NCBI GenBank assembly: GCA_002104935.1
Contig: MCGT01000038.1
Location: 181,314-245,313 of the forward strand
From: Hesseltinella vesiculosa
Lineage: Eukaryota > Mucoromycota > Mucoromycetes > Mucorales > Cunninghamellaceae
Direction of reading: 5' to 3'
DNA length: 64,000 nucleotides
Part shown: positions 32,783 through 44,422 of the stretch, piece by piece
Position numbering within the stretch: the stretch's first letter is position 1
Layout of the letters: each line of letters opens with the position of its first letter
Position numbers and translations under genes: made by a program
The notes under the pieces: generated by a model
Database searches by the model: none
Told to the model about the DNA's origin: nothing
Seen by the model: the letters and a program-made list of their open reading frames with translations, nothing else

Positions 32783-35700
32783 TTACGGTCGGACGCTAGG
32801 GTGGGGGCGGGTGGCTGTGCTATGGTAGCGCGCTAACCACAGCAGGGGATCCATGGGGACCTGCTCGCGTTCGTACGCCCAGTGGGCCAGCCAGAGGACA
32901 TATAGAATGCGGCTGAACCGGATCAAGATGGGTTGTGCGGCTTTTTCAAGGAACATCAGTGCTGGGAAAGGTGCTGTTTGCTTGGCTTGTTCGGACAGAG
33001 GCTGCAGGCTGAGGTAGGCTTGCCAAAAACGCAACTTGGTCGGGCACAGGAACATCATGTGCACACTGTCTTCGGTTGGTGCATCACAGTGTGCGCACGC
33101 GGTTGACACATCGCAGGACCATTTGGCTCGGATCTTGGCTGTTGGGACCTTGTTGTGGAGGACACGCCACCATACTTCCTTGACTTTGGGTAGGCCAGGG
33201 TGTTTCCAAAACCAACGCCATTGGGCCTCCGTGACTCGATGGATAGCATGCTCTTGATTTGGGGGGTGCGTCGGGTAGATTTTGCTCTTATTCGCAGTGG
33301 CGAGCACCCTACGGATCTCACCAGTAGACATGGACCACGATAAGGCTGGGTTGGTATCCACTTCCACTAAAGCAGCGCGGGTGTTGCGCAGGCAGCCGGG
33401 GGGGCCGAGGTTGCGGGGCCATCCCCATCCCAGTAAGTCAGATGCGCGTTGTGCAAAAAGGTCCTTGGCTTCATTGGCGAGAACTCGGCGGCCGACAAAG
33501 GACCGTAGTGCTAAGGCTTGATGGATCGGGTTGATGATACCCAGCCCGCCTTCGAGTTTCGGTAGGCATGCCACATCATCTAGGAGTCTGGGTTGCTTGT
33601 TCCACACAAAATCGATCACCAAACGCCGTATTGATTTCATGCAACCAGGGGACAGGGGCGCCACACGGGCGACGTGCCACAACCGTGAGAGGATCAAAGA
33701 GTTCACCAGCAGGGACTTGCCCATGATGCTCAGGCCTCTGGGTCGCAGGACGTTGCAGTTCGACTTGGTTTTGGTCACGAGGTCATTCTCGGCGGCTGCA
33801 CGTTGCGCTGTCGATGAGGTCAAAGGGTAGCCGAGGTATACTAGGGCGTTCGCGGACGATTGGTCGTGCCATAGAGCTTCTTGACTGGCTGCGATGCGTT
33901 TCCAAGCGCCCGTCCTTTTGCCAGAGAAAGGGAAGAAAACGGTTTTCGCCTTGTTCATCTTGGCGTTGGAGGCATGGCTGTAGATCTGTATCGTGTCTAG
34001 GATACTGTCCCAACAGGCGGGGTCTTCGGCAATGATCAGTACGTCGTCAGCGTAGGCTAGAGCTATCGGTGCTGGGGGACCAGAAGGTACTGCAGCAACC
34101 AGGCGTGTAGGGCGGCGGTGGAGCAGTGTTCTTGACCTGGCTAGGCCAGGGTGGTGCCCCTGTGGGCTATCTTCATCGCTGGGTGTGGATGTGGTGGGTG
34201 GATTGTTGGGACGTCGCAGTCTGGTCAGCAGGGGCTCGATGGCTAGGTTGAACAATAGAGGGGAAAGAGGGTCCCCTTGTCGCAGGCCTCGCGCTTGATT
34301 GACTGGTTCAGAGAGCCAGCCATTGACGGAAACCAGGATTTGGTTGTCAAAAAAAAGATTTCTGATGCACTGGACGAAGGATGATGGGAAGCCATAGGCG
34401 GTCAGTGTGGCAGTGAGGTAATCTGGGTGGACTCGATCGTAAGCTTTTTCTTGATCCAGCATGATACCGTGGGCCGTTGAGCATGATCGTGGTTGTTGTG
34501 CTAGTTCCATGCACGCTGTGACATACCAGCCGTGATCGGCGATCTGTCGACCGTGCACAAACCCTTTTTGGTCGGGGTGGAGGATAAGGTCTAATGCTGG
34601 TTGGAGGCGGTTTGCCAGCATCTTGGTGAAGAGCTTGCAATCTGTGTTCAACAAGGATAATGGTCTCCAGTTGGCTAGATTGGTAGAGCAACCTTTCTTG
34701 TATAGGAGGATCAGCTTGGCCAGTTTCCAGGACTTCGGAAAAATGCCATTGGAGGCTTCTCTGAGTACATTCATGAAGAGGTTGAAGGTTCGGGGGCAAA
34801 GGTTTAGAATAGTTTTCAGTAATTCAAAGCTGATACCATCCAGACCGGGGGACTTGTCCTTGGGCGTGTGCGAGAGGGCTGACCTCAGCTCATCTTCTGT
34901 TGGCGGGGCAGATAAGGCATCGAGAGTCGAGGGACTTATCTCTCGGTGGCTTTGAGCGTATCTTGTCATGTCTGAGATGGCTGATGGATCCGTCGGTTCT
35001 TGGCGGTACAACTGGGAGTAGAAATCCCGGGTGAGCTTGTTGACTTTTCTCATCTCCGTGTACGTGGTGCCAGTGGATGGGTCGGTGATCCCTTGTAGCG
35101 TTGTTTGGCCCGTGCGCCTTTGAATGGTCCGGTAAAAAAATTTGGTGTTGCGTTCACCTTCCTCCAACCAGCGAGTGGCTGATCTGATTCGTAGGCTTTC
35201 CATATACCGTTGCGTATGCTGGTCAATGCTGTCCTCGATCTTGTCCAGGGATTTTCCAGTTTCACCTTGTCGATCCTTCGGCAAGGCTTGCAGGAGCGAT
35301 GCACGGCTTGACTGGAGGTTGGTCAGCTCCTCAGACTGGGACACCTTAAGCTTCCTTCCGATGTTGACTGCCAATATCTGGACGGATGTCTTCAAGCTCT
35401 CCCATTGTTCTTGTGGTGAGAGGTCAGGATGCTTACGACGAGTATGGAAAGCTGCCAGCAGTTTCTCTAATTGCGCCATGAAGAGTTCACTGCCAAGAAG
35501 TTGGTTATTGAAACGCCACGTACCCGGACCCATGGTGGGTCTCTGCAGAATCAGGTCCACATAAACCAGGTGGTGGTCGGTCCATAATCGTGGTAAAAAA
35601 ATTGGCCGGAGGCTTGGGCAAGTTCCGCCCCAGCGTCATTGCCAAGGACATAGTCGATGGTGGTCCGATGGAATTGTGTGGATTTGAACGTGGGTGCCGG

Positions 35701-36306
35701 CGTGTAACTGTGACGGTCTGAGGTCTTTTCAGTAGTGAGGCGTACAAGATCGTGGTGTTGTTCCCATAGGTCTGTTGCAAAGTCCCGATCCGCTCCTGGT
35801 AGAGAGGTGTCATAAAGGTGGACGTTAAAGTCCCCACAAATGATCCATGGATTGGACGGGTCCGCGACGATTGCTGGGTGAGTGAAGATATCCCTTTGTT
35901 TGCGGTGACGAGCGGTGGCTGAGGTTGGCATGTAAATAGATGCTATGTTCGTGACTGTGGTTCCTGTAGTGTTATCAATAACGGTGGCGGTTGTGATTCG
36001 TTCGTCCGTTGATATACTTTCGTTGGTGAGGGAAAAGTGGCGGTTGATGCATATTATGGCAGTTTTGGATGACGCACAATAGGATCGACCTTGGAGTAAA
36101 GATTGTAGTCGTTGTTCATTTTCGTGGGACAGGTGTGCTTGTCTGGCTAAGGGGTTTTGGACGTCTTGCAGGCAGAGGATGTCCACGTGGTGTTTTTGTC
36201 GGTTGATGATGTACTTCAGGAATTCGGATTTGGTGGTGCGGTTATGGATGGTGAGCAGACTCCTCGCGTTGAGGGTTGCTATGCGAAGACTTGGTTGTCC
36301 ACTCAT
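32783..36306 (-). pseudogene. LINE A copy 1 ORF2 (endonuclease/RT), one frameshift
   Basis: Same as copy 3 ORF2 except for a 7-A run at about 35594 where copies 2 and 3 have eight. This splits the frame into an endonuclease part (36306-35551) and an RT part (35560-32783). Otherwise all motifs are intact (LAYADDVLII, C-terminal CAHC...HMMFLC). The single homopolymer change could also be a sequencing error. Confidence 0.85.
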
Positions 36307-37763
36307 TGACGCAGATTATGATGTGCGCCGTTTTCCAGGCGCGCGGATCGGGGTCGCTGTGTTCTAGCTGGTGGATCAGCGCTGATTTTGGCTCGTGGGC
36401 TGTTAATACGTTTCGATGGAGGTGCAAGCACAGCTGCATCTTCATCAGTCGAGTCCATGAGTTCCTCGGGCTCATCTGTCTTCATAGATGTACCAATTGC
36501 GTATGATGCGTGCTTGGATGCAGCTGTTCCGTCAGGTACGTCTCGTTGCTCGTCTGTATTCTTGTACTTCGGCTTAACTAGGCTGATGAGACCGTCGTCT
36601 TCCGAGTATTCTAGCTGAATATCGTCCATCTCTTCATTGGGTTCCGTTGAGTGGATCAGGGACGTGTTTTCGAGAGTCGGTGATTCGGTGGCTGCCTCCG
36701 ACATCGTCGCCTCCATGTCATCGTCTTCCATGGTTACTGGGTCGTCCGTGACCTTTGATGTGGTGGGTACCAGAAGTGGGCTGGGGTGGTCTCTCTTGGC
36801 AGGGTGCAAGGCGATCCTCTTTTTGGCCTCCCCCGCATGTGTGGGCATGGTTCGTTTCAGCTCACCCTCACCTGGTCGGTGTATCGCCTTCGTTCGACAA
36901 TATTTCTTGATATGGCCCTGGTCACCACACTTGTAGCAAACGATGTTGGCCCTTTTCGGGCAGTCCTTTCGCATGTGGCCTGTCAAGCGGCAGTGGAAGC
37001 AGATCGAGGGGGCCCCGCTGTAGCGCACCGGTGCGAGCATGTCCCATTGCGTCAGGTACATCATTCGATTCAGAGGCAGATAGACATCCTCTGGTTCGTC
37101 TTCCCCCTCAGAAGGTTGTCGAGGGTTGGACCGGTCTACCATCACCGAGACCTCGCCTTCGAAAAAGCCGCCTCGAGTGTATTTTGAGATTTGCATCACT
37201 TGGCCATAGTTGGCGCACGAGTCCTTGAGACCTTCAATCAGTTCCTGATCTTCCACTTTAGGCACTCGACTAATATAAAGTCGAACCATTTTAGGTGGAT
37301 TCTTCCCCCCTGCGCTTGCAGGTGTGGCCTTGAATGTCATGCCTTCGATGGTGATCCCTATTTCAATGGCTTTGCGCGAGTCTGCGCTGTTCTGAAATTT
37401 GATATCCAACATTACCAAGTCCTTCTTTTGGAAGTCCCCTTGGACAGGCGAAATTCCGACCACGGGACCTAATTTATCTTGTACTACTTTGTATACTTGA
37501 ACCACATTTTCAAAAAAGCGGGTGGGTAGGGTGAGGAGCACATTGTCAGGGTCTAAAGCAGCTTCTAGGATGCGTTCAGCATCACTGATGGTCTTTCGAG
37601 CCATTAAGTCGGGTTCTTCATATAGTGTCTCGAACACTGGTTTCGTTGATCCAAAGAAATTGTCTTTTCCAGGGATCATGTCAACTCCTTTGGGGATCGT
37701 TACATTGCATGTACGTCTTGCAATTTCGACATAGGAAACGGTTTTTGTACCTCCAGCAGTCAT
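36303..37763 (-). CDS. LINE A copy 1 ORF1 protein
   Basis: Intact, 486 aa, identical as far as I can see to ORF1 of copies 2 and 3. Two CCHC knuckles (CFHCRLTGHMRKDC and CYKCGDQGHIKKYC) near residues 254-291, preceded by an RRM-like region (MVRLYISRVPKVEDQELIEGL), followed by an acidic, disordered C-terminal half. Gag-like RNA-binding protein. Its stop overlaps the ORF2 start as ATGA. Confidence 0.9.
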   Translation of the reverse strand: MTAGGTKTVSYVEIARRTCNVTIPKGVDMIPGKDNFFGSTKPVFETLYEEPDLMARKTISDAERILEAALDPDNVLLTLPTRFFENVVQVYKVVQDKLGPVVGISPVQGDFQKKDLVMLDIKFQNSADSRKAIEIGITIEGMTFKATPASAGGKNPPKMVRLYISRVPKVEDQELIEGLKDSCANYGQVMQISKYTRGGFFEGEVSVMVDRSNPRQPSEGEDEPEDVYLPLNRMMYLTQWDMLAPVRYSGAPSICFHCRLTGHMRKDCPKRANIVCYKCGDQGHIKKYCRTKAIHRPGEGELKRTMPTHAGEAKKRIALHPAKRDHPSPLLVPTTSKVTDDPVTMEDDDMEATMSEAATESPTLENTSLIHSTEPNEEMDDIQLEYSEDDGLISLVKPKYKNTDEQRDVPDGTAASKHASYAIGTSMKTDEPEELMDSTDEDAAVLAPPSKRINSPRAKISADPPARTQRPRSARLENGAHHNLRQ

Positions 37764-37910
37764 TATAGCTTCTACCAGAAGGTACTGAAAGGGCGTATGT
37801 TCGGCTTATGTAGTGGTTTGAGCGAGTTATAAAGCAAACAAAAGTTTTTATTCGTGTAATCTTTTATCCGAGCAAGTGGGGCTAGATTACACGAAAGAGA
37901 GTTTTTCGAT

Positions 37911-38892
37911 TCAAGAAATTTAAGCGAAAGTGATCTTTTTCATGTTTTTTTTTTCGTAGGCTTTTTTTTTTTTTTCTCCTTGCCATGTCACGTGTTTTTT
38001 TAGCGAAAATGGAGGCCAAAGAAAAAAAAATACGGGCGCTTAAAGTTTTAGCCAGGTAATTGCAAAAACTTGAGCGAAAGAGAGAATATTTTTTTGTCTT
38101 ACGTTGCGACACTGAGAAGATTTTTTTTTTTGCATGAAGTAGATTAAGATTTTTTTTGCCAGTATATTTTTTATTGTGAAGTTTAAAATTAAGGCAAAAG
38201 ACAAATATCAGAATCAAGCGGCAGTTAAAAACATAGATGCACCTCGGGTTCGAAAAAAAACCCAAATTTAGACATAGGTGAAAAATAGATGAATTTAAGG
38301 AAATACTTGCTAATTATAGTAATAAAAATAATTGTGAGCGATATATTTTTCTTTATATGGGTGGTGGATTTTTTGAAAAAATACTTTCCAAAAAAGTAGC
38401 AATTATACTTTTTTGGAAAGTATTTTTTCAAAAAATCCACCACCCATATAAAGAAAAATATATCGCTCACAATTATTTTTATTACTATAATTAGCAAGTA
38501 TTTCCTTAAATTCATCTATTTTTCACCTATGTCTAAATTTGGGTTTTTTTTCGAACCCGAGGTGCATCTATGTTTTTAACTGCCGCTTGATTCTGATATT
38601 TGTCTTTTGCCTTAATTTTAAACTTCACAATAAAAAATATACTGGCAAAAAAAATCTTAATCTACTTCATGCAAAAAAAAAATCTTCTCAGTGTCGCAAC
38701 GTAAGACAAAAAAATATTCTCTCTTTCGCTCAAGTTTTTGCAATTACCTGGCTAAAACTTTAAGCGCCCGTATTTTTTTTTCTTTGGCCTCCATTTTCGC
38801 TAAAAAAACACGTGACATGGCAAGGAGAAAAAAAAAAAAAAGCCTACGGAAAAAAAAACATGAAAAAGATCACTTTCGCTTAAATTTCTTGA
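37911..38892. repeat. Near-perfect palindrome, ~486-bp arms, 11-nt spacer
   Basis: The left arm 37911-38396 and right arm 38408-38892 are inverted copies that differ only by small homopolymer-length changes (for example 11 T versus 10 A at about 38121/38674). Centre TAGCAATTATA. Extremely A/T-rich and homopolymer-rich; the open frames in it are mirror copies of one Lys/Phe-rich shadow frame and I do not call a gene. Confidence 0.92.
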
Positions 38893-39060
38893 AAAAACGG
38901 CTCTTTCGCTTAAAATTCTCGAGAGGTAGGGTAGTCGCGCGTGGATTTGTAATGAATGACGGCTTTTTTTTAAAAAAAACAAAAAAATATATTCCCACAT
39001 ACAAAAAAAAAAAAAAATATTTATTCCTCATACAAAAAAATAACATCTTGGGCCATCTGG
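38893..39060. other. Spacer with LINE C-like 5' end
   Basis: 38921-38941 is identical to 50273-50293 at the 5' end of LINE C (GAGAGGTAGGGTAGTCGCGC core), followed by a degenerate GTAATGAATGACGG like the LINE C start region, then A/T homopolymers. Read with the flanks, it is a truncated LINE C-like 5' UTR in plus orientation. Confidence 0.5.
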
Positions 39061-39157
39061 AGTTTTTTTTTTTTTTAAAAAAACAATGCTTTATTGCATA
39101 CTTAAATTAAGTCTTCATAACAGGAGAGCGGGGAGAGAGGAGTGATGAAGCATACAG
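39061..39157 (-). mobile_element. 3' UTR end of LINE F, displaced and inverted
   Basis: On the minus strand this reads: TSD 'c' (39157-39144), a short unique 3' UTR, CTTAATTTAAGTATGCAATA..., then poly(A) (39075-39061), the typical end of an A-like LINE. It has no ORF2 attached here; the sequence left of TSD 'c' is found at 44737-44989, the rest of LINE F. Its orientation opposes LINE F. Confidence 0.7.
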
Positions 39158-39302
39158 TTTTTTTTTTTTTTTTTTTAAAATAAAAAAACAATGCTTTATT
39201 GCATACTTAAATTAAGTTATGGTGTTGTCACAACAAACTAAGCATCAGGGAAGAAAGGCAAACAAACTATGGCGAGTGAGGTAGAGGGTAGGGGAACAAG
39301 TT

Positions 39303-42300
39303 TTACGGTCGGACGCTAGGGTGGGGGTGGGTGGCTGTGCTATGGTAGCGCGCTAACCACAGCAGGGGATCCATGGGGACCTGCTCGCGTTCGTACGCCC
39401 AGTGGGCCAGCCAGAGGACATATAGAATGCGGCTGAACCGGATCAAGATGGGTTGTGCGGCTTTTTCAAGGAACATCAGTGCTGGGAAAGGTGCTGTTTG
39501 CTTGGCTTGTTCGGACAGAGGCTGCAGGCTGAGGTAGGCTTGCCAAAAACGCAACTTGGTCGGGCACAGGAACATCATGTGCACACTGTCTTCGGTTGGT
39601 GCATCACAGTGTGCGCACGCGGTTGACACATCGCAGGACCATTTGGCTCGGATCTTGGCTGTTGGGACCTTGTTGTGGAGGACACGCCACCATACTTCCT
39701 TGACTTTGGGTAGGCCAGGGTGTTTCCAAAACCAACGCCATTGGGCCTCCGTGACTCGATGGATAGCATGCTCTTGATTTGGGGGGTGCGTCGGGTAGAT
39801 TTTGCTCTTATTCGCAGTGGCGAGCACCCTACGGATCTCACCAGTAGACATGGACCACGATAAGGCTGGGTTGGTATCCACTTCCACTAAAGCAGCGCGG
39901 GTGTTGCGCAGGCAGCCGGGGGGCCGAGGTTGCGGGGCCATCCCCATCCCAGTAAGTCAGATGCGCGTTGTGCAAAAAGGTCCTTGGCTTCATTGGCGAG
40001 AACTCGGCGGCCGACAAAGGACCGTAGTGCTAAGGCTTGATGGATCGGGTTGATGATACCCAGCCCGCCTTCGAGTTTCGGTAGGCATGCCACATCATCT
40101 AGGAGTCTGGGTTGCTTGTTCCACACAAAATCGATCACCAAACGCCGTATTGATTTCATGCAACCAGGGGACAGGGGCGCCACACGGGCGACGTGCCACA
40201 ACCGTGAGAGGATCAAAGAGTTCACCAGCAGGGACTTGCCCATGATGCTCAGGCCTCTGGGTCGCAGGACGTTGCAGTTCGACTTGGTTTTGGTCACGAG
40301 GTCATTCTCGGCGGCTGCACGTTGCGCTGTCGATGAGGTCAAAGGGTAGCCGAGGTATACTAGGGCGTTCGCGGACGATTGGTCGTGCCATAGAGCTTCT
40401 TGACTGGCTGCGATGCGTTTCCAAGCGCCCGTCCTTTTGCCAGAGAAAGGGAAGAAAACGGTTTTCGCCTTGTTCATCTTGGCGTTGGAGGCATGGCTGT
40501 AGATCTGTATCGTGTCTAGGATACTGTCCCAACAGGCGGGGTCTTCGGCAATGATCAGTACGTCGTCAGCGTAGGCTAGAGCTATCGGTGCTGGGGGACC
40601 AGAAGGTACTGCAGCAACCAGGCGTGTAGGGCGGCGGTGGAGCAGTGTTCTTGACCTGGCTAGGCCAGGGTGGTGCCCCTGTGGGCTATCTTCATCGCTG
40701 GGTGTGGATGTGGTGGGTGGATTGTTGGGACGTCGCAGTCTGGTCAGCAGGGGCTCGATGGCTAGGTTGAACAATAGAGGGGAAAGAGGGTCCCCTTGTC
40801 GCAGGCCTCGCGCTTGATTGACTGGTTCAGAGAGCCAGCCATTGACGGAAACCAGGATTTGGTTGTCAAAAAAAGATTTCTGATGCACTGGACGAAGGAT
40901 GATGGGAAGCCATAGGCGGTCAGTGTGGCAGTGAGGTAATCTGGGTGGACTCGATCGTAAGCTTTTTCTTGATCCAGCATGATACCGTGGGCCGTTGAGC
41001 ATGATCGTGGTTGTTGTGCTAGTTCCATGCACGCTGTGACATACCAGCCGTGATCGGCGATCTGTCGACCGTGCACAAACCCTTTTTGGTCGGGGTGGAG
41101 GATAAGGTCTAATGCTGGTTGGAGGCGGTTTGCCAGCATCTTGGTGAAGAGCTTGCAATCTGTGTTCAACAAGGATAATGGTCTCCAGTTGGCTAGATTG
41201 GTAGAGCAACCTTTCTTGTATAGGAGGATCAGCTTGGCCAGTTTCCAGGACTTCGGAAAAATGCCATTGGAGGCTTCTCTGAGTACATTCATGAAGAGGT
41301 TGAAGGTTCGGGGCAAAGGTTTAGAATAGTTTTCAGTAATTCAAAGCTGATACCATCCAGACCGGGGGACTTGTCCTTGGCGTGTGCGAGAGGGCTGACC
41401 TCAGCTCATCTTCTGTTGGCGGGGCAGATAAGGCATCGAGAGTCGAGGGACTTATCTCTCGGTGGCTTTGAGCGTATCTTGTCATGTCTGAGATGGCTGA
41501 TGGATCCGTCGGTTCTTGGCGGTACAACTGGGAGTAGAAATCCCGGGTGAGCTTGTTGACTTTTCTCATCTCCGTGTACGTGGTGCCAGTGGATGGGTCG
41601 GTGATCCCTTGTAGCGTTGTTTGGCCCGTGCGCCTTTGAATGGTCCGGTAAAAAAATTTGGTGTTGCGTTCACCTTCCTCCAACCAGCGAGTGGCTGATC
41701 TGATTCGTAGGCTTTCCATATACCGTTGCGTATGCTGGTCAATGCTGTCCTCGATCTTGTCCAGGGATTTTCCAGTTTCACCTTGTCGATCCTTCGGCAA
41801 GGCTTGCAGGAGCGATGCACGGCTTGACTGGAGGTTGGTCAGCTCCTCAGACTGGGACACCTTAAGCTTCCTTCCGATGTTGACTGCCAATATCTGGACG
41901 GATGTCTTCAAGCTCTCCCATTGTTCTTGTGGTGAGAGGTCAGGATGCTTACGACGAGTATGGAAAGCTGCCAGCAGTTTCTCTAATTGCGCCATGAAGA
42001 GTTCACTGCCAAGAAGTTGGTTATTGAAACGCCACGTACCCGGACCCATGGTGGGTCTCTGCAGAATCAGGTCCACATAAACCAGGTGGTGGTCGGTCCA
42101 TAATCGTGGTAAAAAAAATTGGCCGGAGGCTTGGGCAAGTTCCGCCCCAGCGTCATTGCCAAGGACATAGTCGATGGTGGTCCGATGGAATTGTGTGGAT
42201 TTGAACGTGGGTGCCGGCGTGTAACTGTGACGGTCTGAGGTCTTTTCAGTAGTGAGGCGTACAAGATCGTGGTGTTGTTCCCATAGGTCTGTTGCAAAGT

Positions 42301-42823
42301 CCCGATCCGCTCCTGGTAGAGAGGTGTCATAAAGGTGGACGTTAAAGTCCCCACAAATGATCCATGGATTGGACGGGTCCGCGACGATTGCTGGGTGAGT
42401 GAAGATATCCCTTTGTTTGCGGTGACGAGCGGTGGCTGAGGTTGGCATGTAAATAGATGCTATGTTCGTGACTGTGGTTCCTGTAGTGTTATCAATAACG
42501 GTGGCGGTTGTGATTCGTTCGTCCGTTGATATACTTTCGTTGGTGAGGGAAAAGTGGCGGTTGATGCATATTATGGCAGTTTTGGATGACGCACAATAGG
42601 ATCGACCTTGGAGTAAAGATTGTAGTCGTTGTTCATTTTCGTGGGACAGGTGTGCTTGTCTGGCTAAGGGGTTTTGGACGTCTTGCAGGCAGAGGATGTC
42701 CACGTGGTGTTTTTGTCGGTTGATGATGTACTTCAGGAATTCGGATTTGGTGGTGCGGTTATGGATGGTGAGCAGACTCCTCGCGTTGAGGGTTGCTATG
42801 CGAAGACTTGGTTGTCCACTCAT
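39303..42823 (-). pseudogene. LINE A copy 2 ORF2, several 1-nt deletions
   Basis: Relative to copy 3, single bases are missing in at least four homopolymers: a G run near 41310, a G run near 41380, an A run near 40870 and a G run near 39920. The frame is therefore split into blocks starting 42823, 41316, 41209 and 39947. All changes are homopolymer-length changes, so consensus error is a real alternative to decay. Confidence 0.85.
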
Positions 42824-44280
42824 TGACGCAGATTATGATGTGCGCCGTTTTCCAGGCGCGCGGATCGGGGTCGCTGTGTTCTAGCTGGTGGATCAGCGCT
42901 GATTTTGGCTCGTGGGCTGTTAATACGTTTCGATGGAGGTGCAAGCACAGCTGCATCTTCATCAGTCGAGTCCATGAGTTCCTCGGGCTCATCTGTCTTC
43001 ATAGATGTACCAATTGCGTATGATGCGTGCTTGGATGCAGCTGTTCCGTCAGGTACGTCTCGTTGCTCGTCTGTATTCTTGTACTTCGGCTTAACTAGGC
43101 TGATGAGACCGTCGTCTTCCGAGTATTCTAGCTGAATATCGTCCATCTCTTCATTGGGTTCCGTTGAGTGGATCAGGGACGTGTTTTCGAGAGTCGGTGA
43201 TTCGGTGGCTGCCTCCGACATCGTCGCCTCCATGTCATCGTCTTCCATGGTTACTGGGTCGTCCGTGACCTTTGATGTGGTGGGTACCAGAAGTGGGCTG
43301 GGGTGGTCTCTCTTGGCAGGGTGCAAGGCGATCCTCTTTTTGGCCTCCCCCGCATGTGTGGGCATGGTTCGTTTCAGCTCACCCTCACCTGGTCGGTGTA
43401 TCGCCTTCGTTCGACAATATTTCTTGATATGGCCCTGGTCACCACACTTGTAGCAAACGATGTTGGCCCTTTTCGGGCAGTCCTTTCGCATGTGGCCTGT
43501 CAAGCGGCAGTGGAAGCAGATCGAGGGGGCCCCGCTGTAGCGCACCGGTGCGAGCATGTCCCATTGCGTCAGGTACATCATTCGATTCAGAGGCAGATAG
43601 ACATCCTCTGGTTCGTCTTCCCCCTCAGAAGGTTGTCGAGGGTTGGACCGGTCTACCATCACCGAGACCTCGCCTTCGAAAAAGCCGCCTCGAGTGTATT
43701 TTGAGATTTGCATCACTTGGCCATAGTTGGCGCACGAGTCCTTGAGACCTTCAATCAGTTCCTGATCTTCCACTTTAGGCACTCGACTAATATAAAGTCG
43801 AACCATTTTAGGTGGATTCTTCCCCCCTGCGCTTGCAGGTGTGGCCTTGAATGTCATGCCTTCGATGGTGATCCCTATTTCAATGGCTTTGCGCGAGTCT
43901 GCGCTGTTCTGAAATTTGATATCCAACATTACCAAGTCCTTCTTTTGGAAGTCCCCTTGGACAGGCGAAATTCCGACCACGGGACCTAATTTATCTTGTA
44001 CTACTTTGTATACTTGAACCACATTTTCAAAAAAGCGGGTGGGTAGGGTGAGGAGCACATTGTCAGGGTCTAAAGCAGCTTCTAGGATGCGTTCAGCATC
44101 ACTGATGGTCTTTCGAGCCATTAAGTCGGGTTCTTCATATAGTGTCTCGAACACTGGTTTCGTTGATCCAAAGAAATTGTCTTTTCCAGGGATCATGTCA
44201 ACTCCTTTGGGGATCGTTACATTGCATGTACGTCTTGCAATTTCGACATAGGAAACGGTTTTTGTACCTCCAGCAGTCAT
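42820..44280 (-). CDS. LINE A copy 2 ORF1 protein
   Basis: Intact 486-aa ORF1 with the same two CCHC knuckles and acidic tail as copy 3; ATGA overlap with ORF2. Conservation beside a broken ORF2 in the same copy supports a very recent origin or homopolymer errors. Confidence 0.9.
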   Translation of the reverse strand: MTAGGTKTVSYVEIARRTCNVTIPKGVDMIPGKDNFFGSTKPVFETLYEEPDLMARKTISDAERILEAALDPDNVLLTLPTRFFENVVQVYKVVQDKLGPVVGISPVQGDFQKKDLVMLDIKFQNSADSRKAIEIGITIEGMTFKATPASAGGKNPPKMVRLYISRVPKVEDQELIEGLKDSCANYGQVMQISKYTRGGFFEGEVSVMVDRSNPRQPSEGEDEPEDVYLPLNRMMYLTQWDMLAPVRYSGAPSICFHCRLTGHMRKDCPKRANIVCYKCGDQGHIKKYCRTKAIHRPGEGELKRTMPTHAGEAKKRIALHPAKRDHPSPLLVPTTSKVTDDPVTMEDDDMEATMSEAATESPTLENTSLIHSTEPNEEMDDIQLEYSEDDGLISLVKPKYKNTDEQRDVPDGTAASKHASYAIGTSMKTDEPEELMDSTDEDAAVLAPPSKRINSPRAKISADPPARTQRPRSARLENGAHHNLRQ

Positions 44281-44422
44281 TATAGCTTCTACCAGAAGGT
44301 ACTGAAAGGGCGTATGTTCGGCTTATGTAGTGGTTTGAGCGAGTTATAAAGCAAACAAAAGTTTTTATTCGTGTAATCTTTTATCCGAGCAAGTGGGGCT
44401 AGATTACACGAAAGAGAGTTTT

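Larger units (their letters stand above)
32643..37910 (-). mobile_element. LINE A copy 1, full length, frameshifted ORF2
   Basis: Complete element on the minus strand: 5' end with terminal hairpin (37895-37851), ORF1 37763-36303, ORF2 from 36306, 3' UTR ending in CTTAATTTAAGTATGCAATA...and poly(A) (T run at 32643). Nearly identical to copies 2 and 3. Its 3' flank carries TSD 'a' and its 5' flank TSD 'b' (37911-37925). Confidence 0.92.
39158..44422 (-). mobile_element. LINE A copy 2, full length, ORF2 multiply frameshifted
   Basis: As copy 1, minus strand. 3' flank is TSD 'c', 5' flank is TSD 'a' (44423-44438). 5' hairpin near 44365-44412. Confidence 0.92.

Noticed and set aside
33036..35564. 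Many plus-strand frames across LINE A copies 1 and 2
   Set aside because: Antisense shadows repeated identically in every LINE copy; they carry no independent motif.
38539..39110. Lys/Phe-rich frames in both arms of the palindrome (mirror copies at 37882-38265)
   Set aside because: They arise from A/T homopolymers and are identical only because the arms are; no known fold or codon bias.
37911..39157. Reading the palindrome segment as a prophage, plasmid or Helitron end
   Set aside because: No replication or Rep/helicase gene and no Helitron hairpin/CTRR end; the flanks are explained by LINE TSDs.
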